This document shows positions 1-9,310 of a DNA stretch of 56,069 nucleotides, piece by piece. The translations under genes were made by a program, and so were the position numbers. Source of the DNA: an uncultured Bacilli bacterium (GTDB taxonomy: Bacteria; Bacillota_I; Bacilli_A; RF39; UBA660). The notes under the pieces were generated by a model that worked only from the letters and a program-made list of their open reading frames with translations, did not search any database and was not told where the DNA came from. The DNA is taken from assembly GCA_947629655.1 (NCBI GenBank), contig CANREL010000004.1:77577-133645 (forward strand). The letters run 5' to 3'. Numbering within the stretch: the stretch's first letter is position 1; every line of letters starts with the position of its first letter.

Positions 1-2
1 CT

Positions 3-119
3 GAGAACACTGGTGACTATCACGTCTATTCAATGATGTATAATGCCACTAATAAATATTTAGCTGTAGAATATTACACTACTAGTTATGAGATAATTGA
101 TGAAAGTGGAGTGATTTAA
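3..119 (+). CDS. C-terminal end of a probable secreted/surface protein (partial)
   Basis: An open frame enters from the left edge and ends at a TAA at 117-119, leaving 38 residues that begin ENTGDYHVYSMMY. The alternation of aromatic and polar residues (DYHVYSMMYNATNKYLAVEYY) recalls the beta-sandwich repeats of surface proteins, such as the GBS Bsp-like repeat (G-x-Y-x-V-x-V-Y pattern), but the fragment is too short to be sure. An intrinsic terminator follows at once, which supports this being a real gene end. The domain guess is weak; the gene end is reasonably supported. Confidence 0.5.
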   Translation, partial: ENTGDYHVYSMMYNATNKYLAVEYYTTSYEIIDESGVI

Positions 120-131
120 TCACTCTTTTTT
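108..131. terminator. Intrinsic terminator between convergent genes
   Basis: GAGTGA (109-114) pairs with TCACTC (120-125) around a TTTAA loop and is followed by six Ts. It overlaps the stop codon of the partial left gene and lies just beyond the stop of the convergent PBP gene. Confidence 0.75.
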
Positions 132-2034
132 AATTTCCTAATAAGAGACGAATAGTTGATCCTTTAGCGATTCTCTCACCGGCTTTAGGGGATTGTTCAA
201 TTACTTTTTCACCATTTCCCGTATATTCAATTTCAAATTCAAATAACATCTTTTTAGCCGTTTTAACATCTTGACCAATGACGTTTGGAAGTTCAGTGTA
301 GACTTTGTCATCCCATTGATATATTTTTTCTATCTGATCTTTTTGTTTAGGAATATCAAGAGCTTCAATTATGTCTAAAAGAATTCTTCTTGCAACAGGA
401 GCTGTTGTATAACTGGAAAGAAGAGCCGTGTTTTTAGGATTATCAATTGCTAGATACAAAACAGCTTCAGGATTGTTGGATGGTACGATAGCCATGAAAC
501 TCATGATGTAGTTATTGTCTAAATAGTGACCATTTTCTACTTTTTGAGCTGTTCCCGTTTTACCACCGATGCGATACCCGTCGATATAGGCGTAGCGACC
601 ACCACCACGAGCGACGACACTTTCAAGAGCACTGCGCATTTTTTTTGACGTATCTTCACTTATTACGCGACGAATCAGTTGTGGTACTTTTTCACTAATG
701 GTCTTATTTTTTAAATCGGTTACTGATTTGACGATGTATGGGGTATAAAGATTACCCCCATTGATGACGGCACTGACCGCTGTCACTTGTTGAATAGGAG
801 TAACACTGACCCCTTGACCAAAAGCTGTTGTGGCCAGTTCAAGATTGCCAACTTGATCGAGGTCAAAGATTATTCCTTTACCTTCACCATTTAAATCAAT
901 GCCCGTCTTTTTACCAAAACCAAATTTATCTAAGTAAGAAAAAAGTTTTTCTTTACCCAAACGATTACCGAGTTCAACAAAACCTGGGTTGCAAGAATTT
1001 TCTAAAACTTGTAAGAAGGTCTGAAAGCCATGTCCTTTAGATTTCCAACATCCGATTCTAGCTCCACTGACGATGACACTTCCCGAGTCATAAAAAGTGT
1101 CTTTTTCTAAATCGACAACACCTTCTTCAATAGCAGAAGCGGTCGTTATTATTTTAAAAGTCGAACCTGGTTCATACGAAGCCCAAATGGGAAGATTACG
1201 GCTCAATTCTTCAAGCGAATAATCACTATAGTGGTTGGCATCGTAATTGGGACGGGAAGACATTCCTAGAATTTCGCCACTATTTGGGTCCATGACAAGG
1301 GCAAGGGCCATATCCGGTGAAAACATATCGACGATGTTATCGAGTTCTCTTTCTAGTGATTGTTGAATATTGATATCAATTGTCAGATTGACGTTGTTAC
1401 CACTAATTGGTGCAGAGTAGACTTGACTCAAATCAAGAGTATTTCCTTTGGCATCTGAATAATATTTTATGGCACCATCCGTACCAGTTAGAACATCATC
1501 ATATTCAAGTTCAATGCCACTTAGTCCTTGATTGTCAATTCCTACATAACCAATGGCATGTGATAATAAACTCTTATACGGATAATAACGCTTTGATTCT
1601 TTGACCAAATAAACGCCAGCGAGATTCAAACTTTCGATGTAGTCAGCTACTTCATAAGATAATTGTCTTCCCTCCGGATGAACTCTTTCAATTGATGAGT
1701 TTTTATAGACGTGTTTATCCATTTCTTCTTTAGTGACACCTAAAGCTTTACTGAGTAGAGTTGAGACTTTTTCTCGATCTTCTAATTGATTAGGGATTAG
1801 GACTAAACTAGTCGTAGTAATGTTATCAGCTAAAATGACACCATTGCGATCTAATATCAATCCACGGTCAGCTGCTAAAGGCAAATTTCTACTCCATAAA
1901 TCATTAGCTAAATCAGATAACTTATCATAGTCAAATATTTGAATGTATAAAACTCTAAATATTATGAATAGAAAGAGGACGATGACAATTACTAGTAACA
2001 ATCTAATGCGATAATCAATCTCTTTAAAAAACAT
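130..2034 (-). CDS. Penicillin-binding protein transpeptidase with C-terminal PASTA domain (PBP2B/SpoVD type)
   Basis: A 634-residue class B PBP that cross-links septal or peripheral peptidoglycan outside the membrane. It has a short cytoplasmic N-terminus, one membrane anchor (about 11-30), a PBP dimerisation domain containing the RG-x-I-x-DRNG motif (57-64), and a transpeptidase domain with all three motifs: S291-TFK, S347-CN and K492-TG. A single PASTA domain occupies about 573-634 (ELPNVIGQDVKTAKKML onward). One PASTA is closer to SpoVD than to PBP2B, which has two, but the choice cannot be made from sequence alone. The start is preceded by GGTGA at good spacing. In Bacillus this gene sits in the dcw cluster next to mraY; here it is 20 kb away and on the other strand. 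Confidence 0.9.
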   Translation of the reverse strand: MFFKEIDYRIRLLLVIVIVLFLFIIFRVLYIQIFDYDKLSDLANDLWSRNLPLAADRGLILDRNGVILADNITTTSLVLIPNQLEDREKVSTLLSKALGVTKEEMDKHVYKNSSIERVHPEGRQLSYEVADYIESLNLAGVYLVKESKRYYPYKSLLSHAIGYVGIDNQGLSGIELEYDDVLTGTDGAIKYYSDAKGNTLDLSQVYSAPISGNNVNLTIDINIQQSLERELDNIVDMFSPDMALALVMDPNSGEILGMSSRPNYDANHYSDYSLEELSRNLPIWASYEPGSTFKIITTASAIEEGVVDLEKDTFYDSGSVIVSGARIGCWKSKGHGFQTFLQVLENSCNPGFVELGNRLGKEKLFSYLDKFGFGKKTGIDLNGEGKGIIFDLDQVGNLELATTAFGQGVSVTPIQQVTAVSAVINGGNLYTPYIVKSVTDLKNKTISEKVPQLIRRVISEDTSKKMRSALESVVARGGGRYAYIDGYRIGGKTGTAQKVENGHYLDNNYIMSFMAIVPSNNPEAVLYLAIDNPKNTALLSSYTTAPVARRILLDIIEALDIPKQKDQIEKIYQWDDKVYTELPNVIGQDVKTAKKMLFEFEIEYTGNGEKVIEQSPKAGERIAKGSTIRLLLGN

Positions 2035-2061
2035 ATTTCTTCACCAATAAAGTATATGTTC

Positions 2062-2094
2062 AAAATAAAAAAAATAATCGTAAGAGATTATTTT
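2062..2094 (-). terminator. Intrinsic terminator after the zinc-ribbon gene
   Basis: On the minus strand AATAATC (2086-2092) pairs with GATTATT (2073-2079) and a T-rich tract follows (2063-2072). It separates the zinc-ribbon membrane gene from the PBP gene downstream. Confidence 0.7.
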
Positions 2095-2765
2095 TCAAAT
2101 TTTTCAATTTGCCATTCAGAAGTATTATTACTATCGATTGATGGTAAGATACTTCCACAATATTGACAACGCAGTTTAGTGATGTCTTTTATCTTTCCAC
2201 CACAGTTTGGACAACGGCAATCACTATTAATATTTTTTCCTTTGATAGATGTTATTACGTAGTTAGATGTCTCAATACTTTGAGATTTATTTTTTTCATT
2301 TTCTATTTTTCTTTCAAAAGTCAATTGACTAGTGATTACATACTTGTCAGTTTCTTCTCTGAAATCAATGATTTTTTTATTCTTTAAAGTATAATCATCA
2401 AGAGAAGTTTTATTTTTTAACTCTTCATATGTCGTATTGAAAAAGTTATTTTTAGAAAATGATGGCAATATTTTAAAAATCGAATCAGAATTAAAATTAT
2501 TTTCTTCTTTTTTATCATCTTTTTTATCGATTAGACCAGATATTTGATTATTATGTTCTTCCTCATAATATATTTTACCAGTAGAACCTTTATTAATTTT
2601 ACTGATAATTATTAGAACGATTCCTGTAAAAATAAATAATCCACAGAAAATGTATATTATGATAGCGGTACCTTCTTCCATTTGAAAAGATAGAGCATTT
2701 ACAGGTTCAATGATAAAAATTAGAGCGATTAGTAAAAGATAAATGTCATAAAAGAACCTTTTCAT
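2088..2765 (-). CDS. Membrane protein with C-terminal zinc ribbon, function unknown
   Basis: A 225-residue protein. It has a hydrophobic N-terminal segment ending in a possible signal-peptidase site (residues 4-25), a second membrane segment (about 36-57), a charged Lys/Asn-rich linker, a beta-rich region (about 115-175) and a C-terminal zinc ribbon with two CxxC pairs (CPNCGG and CQYCGS). The arrangement resembles small Firmicutes Tim44-like or zinc-ribbon membrane proteins, but the family is not certain. The upstream GTG at 2768 is possible, but AGAGGTG sits at the proper distance from the ATG at 2765, so that start is preferred. It is transcribed divergently from tarI. Confidence 0.75.
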   Translation of the reverse strand: MKRFFYDIYLLLIALIFIIEPVNALSFQMEEGTAIIIYIFCGLFIFTGIVLIIISKINKGSTGKIYYEEEHNNQISGLIDKKDDKKEENNFNSDSIFKILPSFSKNNFFNTTYEELKNKTSLDDYTLKNKKIIDFREETDKYVITSQLTFERKIENEKNKSQSIETSNYVITSIKGKNINSDCRCPNCGGKIKDITKLRCQYCGSILPSIDSNNTSEWQIEKFEK

Positions 2766-2861
2766 CACAACACCTCTTATTCTATAGGAATTATATCACA
2801 GATTTTATATAAATATAAATATTATTGATATATTTTTAATAATTTACTCATTTTTATTAAG

Positions 2862-2890
2862 TTGCACTAAAGTTTTAAAAATGTTACAAT
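2862..2890 (+). promoter_or_regulatory. Sigma-A promoter for tarI-tarJ-phosphotransferase operon
   Basis: TTGCAC (2862-2867), 17-bp spacer, TACAAT (2885-2890). Transcription would start near 2897, just ahead of the GGAGG of tarI. Confidence 0.8.
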
Positions 2891-2914
2891 GTGGTTGTAT
2901 ATGGAGGTAGAAAG

Positions 2915-3625
2915 ATGATATACGCAGAAATTTTAGCTGGTGGTAGTGGAACGAGAATGGGAAATACTGATTTGCCAAAGCAATTCATGATGCTTGGAAC
3001 TAAACCTATTATCATTCATACTATTGAACAGTTCATGATTGAACAAAGAATAAATAAAATAGTCGTTTGTTGTCCAAAAAATTGGATAAGTTATATGCAA
3101 GATATATTGAAGAAATATATACCAGAAGAGAACAACATCGTCGTTGTTGAAGGGGGAGCAACGAGAAATGAAACTATTATTAATGGATGTAAGTACATCG
3201 AAGAGAATTTTGGTTTAAATGATGATGATATCATAATTACGCATGATGCAGTTAGACCTTTTATTACGCGAAGAATAATTGAGGACAATATTAAAGTTGG
3301 ATTGACTTGTGATGCTGTTGATACAGTTATACCAGCAACTGATACAATAGTTGAATGCAAAGAAGGAGAAGTAATATCTAACATTCCTGATCGTCGCATT
3401 ATGTATCAAGGACAAACTCCTCAAACTTTTAAGATTAAGAAACTGATGAAGATATATGGATCTCTAAGTGAAGAAGAAAAAAATATTCTAACTGATGCAT
3501 GTAAGATGTTTGTTATAAAAAAAGGTAAGGTTAAAATTGTCATGGGAGAAGATTTTAATGTCAAAGTAACAACGATGCATGACTACAAAATATGTAATGC
3601 TATATTGATGGAGAGAAATAAATAA
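2915..3625 (+). CDS. tarI: Ribitol-5-phosphate cytidylyltransferase (TarI; IspD-like fold)
   Basis: Makes CDP-ribitol from CTP and D-ribitol 5-phosphate for teichoic acid or a similar polymer. The 236-residue protein begins with the nucleotidyltransferase signature LAGGSGTRMG, followed by PKQF, and carries the family's THDAVRPF and QGQTPQTF blocks. The ATG at 2915 has an ideal GGAGG; a GTG at 2891 in the same frame lies upstream of that ribosome binding site and is rejected. IspD has the same fold, but the one-base overlap (TAATG) with tarJ decides for TarI. First gene of a three-gene operon. Confidence 0.9.
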   Translation: MIYAEILAGGSGTRMGNTDLPKQFMMLGTKPIIIHTIEQFMIEQRINKIVVCCPKNWISYMQDILKKYIPEENNIVVVEGGATRNETIINGCKYIEENFGLNDDDIIITHDAVRPFITRRIIEDNIKVGLTCDAVDTVIPATDTIVECKEGEVISNIPDRRIMYQGQTPQTFKIKKLMKIYGSLSEEEKNILTDACKMFVIKKGKVKIVMGEDFNVKVTTMHDYKICNAILMERNK

Positions 3626-4644
3626 TGATTAATCAGTCATATCGTTTATTTTCTCCCAGACAGATAAGATGTGAATTAATCGATGAAAAAATATCTAGTG
3701 ATGAAGTAGTCGTAAGACCAACTTATTTGTCAATATGTGCAGCTGATCAAAGATACTATACCGGTAATCGTTCTAAAGAAGTACTGATGAAGAAATTGCC
3801 AATGGCTTTGATTCATGAAGCAATAGGGGAAGTAGTCTTTGATCCAAAGCATGAATACAAACCGGGAACTAAAGTAGTAATGATTCCCAATACGCCAACG
3901 GAGACTGATCCCATCATCAAAGAGAATTATTTGCGAAGCAGTTATTTCAGATCTAGTGGGTATGATGGATTTATGCAGAGCATCGTCATAATTGATAGAA
4001 CGAGAATCATCCCATATGATGGAATAAGTGATCGCATTGCTGTTCTTTTAGAATTGATGAGCGTTGCTATGAACGCATTGGAACATTTCCAAAGTTTCAG
4101 TCACATGCGCAAACAGACAATTGGTGTTTGGGGATGTGGTAATGTCGGTTTTGTAACAGCACTCATTTTGAAAAAGACTTTCCCCAATGCTGAGATAATT
4201 GTTTTTGGAACGACTGATGAAAAACTTAGATATTTCCAATTCGCTGATGAGACTTATCGCATTGATAACATCCCACCTGATTTGCGAGTTGATCACGCTT
4301 TTGAATGTGTCGGTGGCAGTCACTGTGAAGATGCAATAAATCAAATCATTGATTGTATCAATCCAGAGGGAAGTATAGCCCTAATGGGTGTTTCAGAGAA
4401 CAATGTGCCAATCAATACGCGCATGGTTTTAGAAAAAGGACTTACTTTACTAGGAAATAGTCGTAGTGGATATGAAGATTTTGACAATTCCATAAATTTC
4501 TTACGCGATTATCCAGAAGCTCAAGGATATTTGGAAAACATAATTTCTGATGAAGTAGTAGTTAAATCTATCAAAGATATAAATAAAGCTTTTGACTTAG
4601 ATATCAATAATGAATTTAAAACGATAATGAAATGGGAAATTTAA
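3625..4644 (+). CDS. tarJ: Ribulose-5-phosphate reductase (TarJ), zinc-type medium-chain dehydrogenase
   Basis: Reduces D-ribulose 5-phosphate to D-ribitol 5-phosphate, the substrate of TarI. The 339-residue sequence shows an N-terminal catalytic domain with a candidate zinc cysteine in the SICAADQRYY block and a histidine in LIHEAIGEV, then a Rossmann segment G-V-W-G-C-G-N-V-G-F for NADPH. The start codon overlaps the tarI stop by one base, a sign of translational coupling, and the TarI-TarJ pair is the usual order in ribitol teichoic acid clusters. Confidence 0.9.
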   Translation: MINQSYRLFSPRQIRCELIDEKISSDEVVVRPTYLSICAADQRYYTGNRSKEVLMKKLPMALIHEAIGEVVFDPKHEYKPGTKVVMIPNTPTETDPIIKENYLRSSYFRSSGYDGFMQSIVIIDRTRIIPYDGISDRIAVLLELMSVAMNALEHFQSFSHMRKQTIGVWGCGNVGFVTALILKKTFPNAEIIVFGTTDEKLRYFQFADETYRIDNIPPDLRVDHAFECVGGSHCEDAINQIIDCINPEGSIALMGVSENNVPINTRMVLEKGLTLLGNSRSGYEDFDNSINFLRDYPEAQGYLENIISDEVVVKSIKDINKAFDLDINNEFKTIMKWEI

Positions 4645-4648
4645 AAAG

Positions 4649-5800
4649 ATGAAGATATTGTTAGCGAAATTTAAAACTCTACTTCGCATTGTGGTTTTTA
4701 AAATTACTAATTATCTTTGTATGATATTTCCAGTTAAGGATAAACGCGTCTTGTTTTTATCAGATCAAAGAGCTGTTTTAGGTGCTAATTTAAAATGTAT
4801 TTATGATCGTGTATCAGAAGATGAATATGAAAAAGTTCTCATTTTGAAAGAGAGTAATTTTAAGAAGAGAAATTTTAAAGATAAGATAAAATTAGTATAT
4901 TACATAACGACTTCTAAATATATCATTTTGGATGATTGGGCTAAATCAATCAGCATGATGAAGAGAAGAAAAAAACAAGAAATTGTACAGTTGTGGCATG
5001 GACCAGGAGCTTTTAAAACTTTTGGTTACAGTCGTAATGATAAAAAACATCAAAGTAAGTATTCCATGCATCGCAATTACACGAAAGCAATTGTTACAGC
5101 TGAAGAAATCAGATGGTGCTTTGCAGAAGGATTTGGCATGGATATCGGTGGTGTTAAAGCAACGGGATTTCCTCGTACGGATTGTTTACTTGATAAAAAA
5201 TATCGTCAGATGGTCAAAGATGAATTCTATCATGAATATCCAGAATTGAAAAATAAAAAGATTGTTCTTTTTGCTCCTACGTATCGTGGTAATACTTTAC
5301 CAACAGCGTATTATGATTTTGAAAATCTAGATTTAGATAAATTACAAAAGGGTCTAAAAAAAGATTATGTTTTCATAATTAAGTGGCATCCAGCTATTTA
5401 TAATAAGATTAAACGTGGAGAGTTAGAGTTTGATACTTCCAAATATGATGGTTTTGTATACGATTTTTCTGATAATCGCGATATCAATGATTTACTAATT
5501 GTCACTGATATCTTGATAACTGATTATTCTTCAGTCATATTTGATTATTTATTACTTGATAAACCACTTATATATTACGCCTATGATTTGGATAAATATC
5601 GTGAAGAACGCGGCCTTTATTACGACTTTGATGAATACATATATGGTGATGTCGCACGTGATGTCGATGAGTTAATCAAATCTATTAAAAAACCTAATAT
5701 GGCTAAAAAAGAGCGTAAAGCTTTCAATGAAAAATTTATGTCAGCCTGTGATGGAAATGCAACTGAGAAGACTTACTCATTCATTTTTAATGAAAAATGA
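4649..5800 (+). CDS. CDP-polyol phosphotransferase (TarF/TarL/TagF family)
   Basis: Probably transfers glycerol- or ribitol-phosphate from the CDP-activated donor to a growing polymer at the inner membrane face. The 383-residue Glyphos_transf protein has the expected motifs in order: basic amphipathic N-terminus, QLWHGPGAFK (catalytic His), LFAPTYRG, IIKWHP (second His) and ITDYSSVIFDY. It starts 4 bp after tarJ and ends the tarI operon, so CDP-ribitol is the likely donor (TarL-like), although primase (TarF) and polymerase cannot be told apart by eye. It is the closest paralogue of the protein at 16123. Confidence 0.85.
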   Translation: MKILLAKFKTLLRIVVFKITNYLCMIFPVKDKRVLFLSDQRAVLGANLKCIYDRVSEDEYEKVLILKESNFKKRNFKDKIKLVYYITTSKYIILDDWAKSISMMKRRKKQEIVQLWHGPGAFKTFGYSRNDKKHQSKYSMHRNYTKAIVTAEEIRWCFAEGFGMDIGGVKATGFPRTDCLLDKKYRQMVKDEFYHEYPELKNKKIVLFAPTYRGNTLPTAYYDFENLDLDKLQKGLKKDYVFIIKWHPAIYNKIKRGELEFDTSKYDGFVYDFSDNRDINDLLIVTDILITDYSSVIFDYLLLDKPLIYYAYDLDKYREERGLYYDFDEYIYGDVARDVDELIKSIKKPNMAKKERKAFNEKFMSACDGNATEKTYSFIFNEK

Positions 5801-5803
5801 CAC

Positions 5804-5840
5804 AAAAATAGATAAATTCTTTGTAGTTTATCTATTTTTA
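5804..5840 (+). terminator. Intrinsic terminator of the tarI operon
   Basis: AATAGATAAA (5807-5816) pairs with TTTATCTATT (5827-5836), followed by Ts. The next gene's -35 box lies in the loop. Confidence 0.8.
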
Positions 5841-5849
5841 TATTATAAT
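5821..5849 (+). promoter_or_regulatory. Promoter of the yfhO-like gene, nested in the terminator
   Basis: TTGTAG (5821-5826), 17 bp, TATAAT (5844-5849). The -35 box overlaps the loop of the upstream terminator. Confidence 0.7.
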
Positions 5850-5883
5850 TGATATAGAAAATGATCATCTGGAAGTGACTATT

Positions 5884-8520
5884 ATGAAGAATAAATTTAA
5901 AAAATATTTTTATTACAGTATTTGTTTCACATTGATATGTTTAATAATTTATTCACCTTTTTATTTAAATAATAGAAGTTTAATTTGGAATACTGATTCA
6001 TTAATTCAACACTATGTCATCTTTAATGACTATATTTCATGCATAAAGTCTTTTTTAATTAATGGCAGTATTTCAACTTTTTTTTGGAAAATTGGTTTAG
6101 GTGCGGATATCATTCAACAGTATTCTTATTACATCATTGGTGATCTTTTCGCTTATTTAGGAGTTTTCTTTGGCAAGAGCAGTTTTGAATACGTTTTTTC
6201 ATTTTTAATAATCTTACGAATATATGTCTGTGGTATTAGCATGTTATATTTTTGTAGTCATAAGAAATATGGTAATCTTCCTAGTGTTTTGGCAGCGATA
6301 ACTTATGCTTTTTCAGGATTTGTTCTATATGCTTCAATAAGACATCCTTATTTTATAAATGCGGCAATTCTCTTACCATTACTATTAGTTGGTATTGATA
6401 AGTTATTGCAGGAGAACAAAAAGGCTTTTTTGACTGGAATTGTGTTTTTGACAGTTTTATCAAGTTTTTACTTCTGTTATATGATTGTCATCATAGGACT
6501 TATCTATGCTTTCTTCTCATACATTTTTGAAAGAGAAGATAAGAGTATAAAAGATTTTTTAATAACGGTATTAAAGGGAGTTTTTTGTTTTATAGTTGGT
6601 GCGATGATGGCTAGTGTCATTCTGTTACCAACTGTTCAAAATTATTTATTAATGGATAAATCAATGCGAAATGACATGCGTTTTATTCTCTATCCATTCA
6701 ATTATTATAAGTATTTAGTTGGAGCTTTTACGAGTGGAAATGTGGCTTATTATTGGGTGACTATTGGAGTAGGAGCTCTAGCTGTAGGACTAGTTTCCAT
6801 TCTATTAAAGAGATTAAAAGATAATAAAGTCATCATAAGTTCTTTAGTCGTGATGTCAATAATGTTAGTTTTTCCTTTCTTTGGTTCAATGATGAATGGA
6901 TTTTCATTTCCTAGTAACAGATGGACTTTTGGCTATATATTCATGTTATCATGGATGATTGCGAAAGTTTTGAATGATGGTTTTAATCTTTCAAAAAAAG
7001 AGTTACAGATGATGTTATTTACTTTTGTCATCTATTTTGAAATATATTTTCTATTTCGTATTAAAACGTTTGAGTTCTTAGCTGAATTTGGATTGGCTAT
7101 GGCCATTATGGGAGGTTTCTATTACTATCACAAAACGAGTAATAAAAAAGTTATTTACGGCTTGTTATTATTGGTGTGTTTGAACTTTGGATTCAATGGT
7201 CTATATTTGTACAGCAATAAAGGATATAAATATGCACGTGAGTTTTTGCACTATGGTGAAGTAGATGAAATCCAAAAAAGTGGAGCAGGTCTTTTTGCTA
7301 ACTTTGATAAGATTTTAGATGATATCAAAAAAGATGAAGATTTTTATCGCATTAATACTTTGCCACTGGTTTTGAAAAATTATAATTCATCAATCGTTCA
7401 TGACTATTTTTCAAATGATGCGGAATTATCATTATTAAATGGTACTAGTAATAGATTGAGTGGGGAACTCAACAATAATTCACGTGGTGTCAGTAGCGCT
7501 ATTAGGAATTTTGATGAGCGAACGATTGTGAATAATGTCTTAGGTGTTAAATATTACATTGTCAATGAAAAAGCAAAAGACAAAGTTCCATATGGTTATA
7601 GTGAATATTTGAGTTATGATGAAGTCACTGTCTATAAAAACGATTACTATCTAACACCATTCATCTTTTATGACGGTTATATAACTGATAAAAATTATAA
7701 TAATTTAACGCCACTTGAAAAAGAAAATTCTTTGATTCAAGTTGGAAATATAGAAGATGAAGACGTTTTAGATGATGTTAAAGTAGATGAAAAAAAGGTT
7801 GATACATCAGCAGTTAAAAAACTTAATTGTTCTATTTCTATAACTGGAAAAAATAATCATTACAAATATGAACAAAAAGATGATGTCATCAGCATAAAGT
7901 GTGAAAACGTCAAAAATTCAGAAGTATATTTAAGCTTTAAAAATCTTGATATCGTTAATAAGAGTAGTCAGTACAACATCGAAGCTGTTTTAAATGATGA
8001 ACATTCAAGTAGTTATACAGCCTTTGATAAAAAATATTCAGCTTATTATTTCCAATATGATCCACTTATGAATTTGGGATATGTCTTGGATGATGGTATA
8101 AACATCGATTTAAAATTTACGACGATGGGAGATTATGTCTTTGACGATTTAGAAGTGTATGCTGTCTCTTTTAATGAATATGCAAAGCGAATTTCTAATT
8201 TGAACGATACGAAGTTTGAAATAGAAAAGTTTGACAATGGTTATATTCGTGGAAAAATACATAATGATGAAAATGGCATCTTACAGTTAGCAACTGATTA
8301 TTCAAAGGGATGGCAGGTTTATGTCGATGGTCAAAAAGTTGATACTTTTATCGTAAATCATGGTTTTCTAGGAATTGCTTTAGAAAAAGGAGAACACACT
8401 ATCGAGTACAAATATGAAACGCCACTTTTAAAATGGGGATTGATATTATCGATTTTTGGTTTTATTTTCTTCGCCGTAATCAATTTGTCAGAAAAGAAAA
8501 TGAAGCACAGGAAAATTTGA
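5884..8520 (+). CDS. YfhO-family multi-pass membrane protein, probable GT-C glycosyltransferase
   Basis: An 878-residue membrane protein of the YfhO family. It opens with a transmembrane segment followed by an extracellular loop with WNTDSLIQHY, the acidic position expected of GT-C enzymes. About a dozen membrane segments follow, then a large C-terminal outside domain containing KGWQVYVDGQ and GEHTIEYKYETP, and a final membrane anchor. In Bacillus, YfhO works with CsbB to add sugar to lipoteichoic acid on the outer face; a CsbB-like gene lies at 19383, so a similar partnership is plausible (inference). The start is the ATG at 5884, six bases after GGAAGTG; the in-frame GTG at 5875 overlaps that ribosome binding site. 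Confidence 0.8.
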   Translation: MKNKFKKYFYYSICFTLICLIIYSPFYLNNRSLIWNTDSLIQHYVIFNDYISCIKSFLINGSISTFFWKIGLGADIIQQYSYYIIGDLFAYLGVFFGKSSFEYVFSFLIILRIYVCGISMLYFCSHKKYGNLPSVLAAITYAFSGFVLYASIRHPYFINAAILLPLLLVGIDKLLQENKKAFLTGIVFLTVLSSFYFCYMIVIIGLIYAFFSYIFEREDKSIKDFLITVLKGVFCFIVGAMMASVILLPTVQNYLLMDKSMRNDMRFILYPFNYYKYLVGAFTSGNVAYYWVTIGVGALAVGLVSILLKRLKDNKVIISSLVVMSIMLVFPFFGSMMNGFSFPSNRWTFGYIFMLSWMIAKVLNDGFNLSKKELQMMLFTFVIYFEIYFLFRIKTFEFLAEFGLAMAIMGGFYYYHKTSNKKVIYGLLLLVCLNFGFNGLYLYSNKGYKYAREFLHYGEVDEIQKSGAGLFANFDKILDDIKKDEDFYRINTLPLVLKNYNSSIVHDYFSNDAELSLLNGTSNRLSGELNNNSRGVSSAIRNFDERTIVNNVLGVKYYIVNEKAKDKVPYGYSEYLSYDEVTVYKNDYYLTPFIFYDGYITDKNYNNLTPLEKENSLIQVGNIEDEDVLDDVKVDEKKVDTSAVKKLNCSISITGKNNHYKYEQKDDVISIKCENVKNSEVYLSFKNLDIVNKSSQYNIEAVLNDEHSSSYTAFDKKYSAYYFQYDPLMNLGYVLDDGINIDLKFTTMGDYVFDDLEVYAVSFNEYAKRISNLNDTKFEIEKFDNGYIRGKIHNDENGILQLATDYSKGWQVYVDGQKVDTFIVNHGFLGIALEKGEHTIEYKYETPLLKWGLILSIFGFIFFAVINLSEKKMKHRKI

Positions 8521-8545
8521 ATTTTATTTTAAAATTTATTATACT
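8517..8545 (+). promoter_or_regulatory. Sigma-A promoter for the PIG-L deacetylase gene
   Basis: TTGAAT (8517-8522), 17 bp, TATACT (8540-8545). It begins over the stop codon of the yfhO-like gene. Confidence 0.65.
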
Positions 8546-8572
8546 TAAAGTATTAGGATATGGGAGTTAATT

Positions 8573-9310
8573 ATGGTTAAATTAGTTAAATATTTAGTTT
8601 TTGCTTTGTCAATTGGACTTACTTGTTACAATTTTTGCTTTCAAAATGTAAAGACGGTTGAAGCAAAAAATTATTCAGATAATAATGTCACTAGGAGTAC
8701 GGAATTTAATTTGGCAGATGTCAGTAGTAAAAATTTTCAAACTGACGCTAAAAATGTCATGTTTGTAGCTCATCCTGATGATGAAACACTATGGGGTGGA
8801 AATGGTTTATACAAAGATAAATATTTAGTAGTATGTATAACTTGTGGTGTCGATGCAAGAAGAGTTGAAGAATTTAAGAAGGTCATGGATGTCACGGGTG
8901 ATGATTACATGATGTTATCTTATCCTGATTTGGTCGATGGGAAGAGAAGCCGTTGGGATGATGAATGGGATGCAATCTCTTCAGATATTGATAAGATTTT
9001 AGGTTTGAAAGAATGGGATTTAATAGTTACGCATAATCCCGATGGTGAGTATGGTCATATTCATCACAAGATGACTAATAAACTTGTAACTATATATGCT
9101 GATAAAAGTAAATTATATTTTTTTGGGAGATTTTATTATGGTAAAATTCCTAATGCTGATAAATTATATCGCTTGACCGATGACGAATTTGCGTTTAAAA
9201 AAGACAAAGTTTTGCCATTGTACGTCAGTCAATATAACACTATAAGAGCTTTGAGTAACATGATTCATTATGAGTCATGGATATCGTATGAGGAGTGGTA
9301 TGATGAATAA
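8573..9310 (+). CDS. PIG-L/LmbE family N-acetylglucosamine deacetylase, exported or membrane-anchored
   Basis: A 245-residue zinc-dependent deacetylase. After an N-terminal hydrophobic segment (about 7-25) comes the metal motif AHPDDE, and later THNPDGEYGHIHH provides the distal histidines. The family removes acetyl groups from GlcNAc-containing lipids and polymers. Export plus the cell-wall polymer context suggests an extracytoplasmic sugar substrate, unlike cytoplasmic BshB-type enzymes (inference). The next gene begins inside its end, so the two are translationally coupled. Confidence 0.85.
   Translation: MVKLVKYLVFALSIGLTCYNFCFQNVKTVEAKNYSDNNVTRSTEFNLADVSSKNFQTDAKNVMFVAHPDDETLWGGNGLYKDKYLVVCITCGVDARRVEEFKKVMDVTGDDYMMLSYPDLVDGKRSRWDDEWDAISSDIDKILGLKEWDLIVTHNPDGEYGHIHHKMTNKLVTIYADKSKLYFFGRFYYGKIPNADKLYRLTDDEFAFKKDKVLPLYVSQYNTIRALSNMIHYESWISYEEWYDE

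Noticed and set aside
2915..3625. IspD (isoprenoid pathway) instead of TarI
   Set aside because: Same fold, but the one-base overlap with tarJ and the following polyol phosphotransferase favour TarI.
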